A DNA stretch of 7,259 nt, taken from positions 1 to 7,259 of the forward strand of contig DAOVIU010000049.1 in NCBI GenBank assembly GCA_030673585.1. The letters are read 5' to 3'. Source of the stretch: Pseudomonadota bacterium (lineage in GTDB: Bacteria > Desulfobacterota > BSN033 > G020346125). The notes below the pieces were generated by a model that worked only from the letters and a program-made list of their open reading frames with translations, made no database searches and was not told where the DNA came from. Below are positions 6,265 through 7,259 of the stretch, one piece after another. Positions within the stretch are counted from its first letter, which is position 1. Each line of letters opens with the position of its first letter. Both the position numbers and the translations under genes were made by a program.

Positions 6265-7184
6265 TACGTGCGCCTCCCTCCGAAGATACCCTGAGGTCTT
6301 ACCAAGAGGATCAAGATCATGACGATAAAGGCAACGGCGGGCTTATATGTCGGCAACAAGTAGGCGGTGGAAACCTGTTGGGCAACGCCCATGACCAAGG
6401 CCCCGACAAGGGCTCCGTACATATTGCCTATTCCTCCCAGAATGGTGGCCGCGAAGAGGGGCAGGAGAAAGTTCCAGCCCATATACGGATGTAATTGAAC
6501 GTCAATACCATAGAGGATACCCCCTGCAGCAACAAGCGCACCTCCAATACCCCATGTCCATATGATCACCCGTTCGGTGTCAATCCCGCTCACACGGGCC
6601 AACTCCATGTTATCGGCGGTGGCCCGCATGGCCTTTCCCATCTTGGTGCGTTGGAGAAAAAGGTGGAGGAGGACCACCAGGGATAAGACCGTCATGAGGA
6701 TCAAAATCTGATCGGGTCTGATCTTAATCTCCAAGGGTAATTGGATGGCCGGACGCAGCACTCCAGGCCGATAGAGGCGATAATCCGCTCCCCACAAGAT
6801 AAGGACGATCATTCGGATGATAAAGGATGCCCCCAGGGCGGACATGGCCAGTATCACCGAGCCACTCCGTTTCAGACGAAGGGGCCGATATAAGATACGA
6901 TCGAGTAGGATGGAAACAACAGCCACGCAGAACATGCCGATGGGAAAGGCAAGGGCCATCCGCCACCCAAAGGAAAGGGAACCGAAGGTGGTATCGGGAA
7001 TGCCAAGCCAGGGAAAGGCCCCAGTGACTAAGAAGAGGGCGATATAGGCCCCGGCCGTCATCAGGTCACCGTGAGCGAAGTTGGCAAACCTCAGGATTCC
7101 GTATACCAAGGTGAGGCCGATGGCCCCCAGTGCAATGATGCTCCCGAGGACGATACCGTATACGATCAGTTCGGCCACCTTCAA
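6264..7184 (-). CDS. livH: Branched-chain amino acid ABC transporter permease LivH
   Basis: This 306-residue inner-membrane permease partners LivM. Family landmarks are the N-terminal hydrophobic segment with LGAIGLTLVYGILRFANFAHG (19-39), followed by DLMTAGAYIAL (40-50); YRPLRL (99-104); the EAA-like cytoplasmic loop TKMGKAMRATADNMELARVSG (180-200), where the ATPases dock; GGIGNMYGALVGALVMG (250-266); and LVRPQGIFGG (294-303) at the end. The start is taken as TTG at 7184 because it overlaps the livF stop as TTGA, the common translational-coupling arrangement. The upstream frame reaches a TAA after ten codons without an ATG. GTG at 7178, two codons in, has a G-run 6 bases before it and is an alternative. 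Length is normal and the gene appears intact. Confidence 0.95.
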   Translation of the reverse strand: MKVAELIVYGIVLGSIIALGAIGLTLVYGILRFANFAHGDLMTAGAYIALFLVTGAFPWLGIPDTTFGSLSFGWRMALAFPIGMFCVAVVSILLDRILYRPLRLKRSGSVILAMSALGASFIIRMIVLILWGADYRLYRPGVLRPAIQLPLEIKIRPDQILILMTVLSLVVLLHLFLQRTKMGKAMRATADNMELARVSGIDTERVIIWTWGIGGALVAAGGILYGIDVQLHPYMGWNFLLPLFAATILGGIGNMYGALVGALVMGVAQQVSTAYLLPTYKPAVAFIVMILILLVRPQGIFGGRRT

Positions 7185-7259
7185 CCCCCCAGGTAGAGTT
7201 TCCCAACTGCTTTATTTTCCAGGATAGCCTTTCCCGTATCCTCGAATACCTTTCTCCCC
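7181..7259 (-). CDS. livF: ABC transporter ATP-binding protein LivF, C-terminal 25 residues only
   Basis: The minus-strand frame entering from the right edge is open for 25 codons and ends with TGA at 7181-7183. The residues include GRKVFEDTGKAILEN and finish AVGKLYLGG. This matches the usual end of LivF, where a [T/G]GxxLLxN-type segment is followed by a helix closing in AYLGG or similar; LivG normally ends differently. No Walker or signature motifs are in the window, so the call rests on this tail and its position directly before livH. The intact protein would be the cytoplasmic ATPase that powers import with LivG. The stop overlaps the livH TTG by two bases. Confidence 0.8.
   Translation of the reverse strand, partial: GRKVFEDTGKAILENKAVGKLYLGG

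Overview
This window looks like ordinary chromosomal sequence from a Gram-negative bacterium. It carries a periplasmic substrate-binding protein with a signal peptide, a PilQ-type secretin N-terminal module, and branched-chain amino acid (Liv) ABC transporter genes. The tight gene packing, purine-rich ribosome binding sites, frequent TTG starts and amino-acid/type IV pilus gene content would fit a Desulfobacterota (deltaproteobacterial) or related lineage. That placement is an inference from gene style only. No rRNA, tRNA, CRISPR array, insertion sequence, prophage or plasmid function was seen.

Left block (1-3703, all on the minus strand). Reading in the direction of transcription: a DJ-1/PfpI family protein (3149-3703); a short secreted protein with only the N0 (STN) and N1 (secretin_N) domains of a PilQ-like secretin (2478-3026); an M20 metallopeptidase of the carboxypeptidase G2/glutamate carboxypeptidase type (1228-2424); and an Fsr-like major facilitator exporter (1-1128) that starts at TTG and runs off the left edge. 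The gaps of 122, 53 and 99 bases allow one transcription unit, although the four products share no obvious pathway. A good sigma-70-like promoter (TTGACC-17-TATCTT) lies upstream of the DJ-1 gene, followed by a GC-rich 5' UTR hairpin.

Divergent intergenic region (3704-3967). Back-to-back promoter candidates serve the DJ-1 gene (minus) and the substrate-binding protein gene (plus). GTTGA/TCAAC half-sites lie in and between the two -35 elements. Two possible short leader ORFs precede the binding-protein gene.

Right block (3968-7259). A LivK-like periplasmic binding protein (plus, 3968-5191) converges on the 3' end of a minus-strand livF-livH-livM run (7259 to 5281). Only the last 25 residues of LivF are in the window. 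They were found in a frame that runs off the right edge, and its stop codon overlaps the TTG start of livH as TTGA. livH and livM overlap by one base as TAATG. A strong composite terminator occupies the 89 bases between the convergent ends. The inferred system is a high-affinity ABC importer: LivK captures the ligand in the periplasm, LivH/LivM form the inner-membrane channel, and LivF plus a LivG presumably outside the window supply ATP hydrolysis. The ligand, probably a branched-chain or other hydrophobic amino acid, is assigned by family only.

No new multi-gene system was found. The most unusual items are the free-standing secretin N0-N1 protein and the separation of the binding-protein gene from its permease operon in tail-to-tail orientation.
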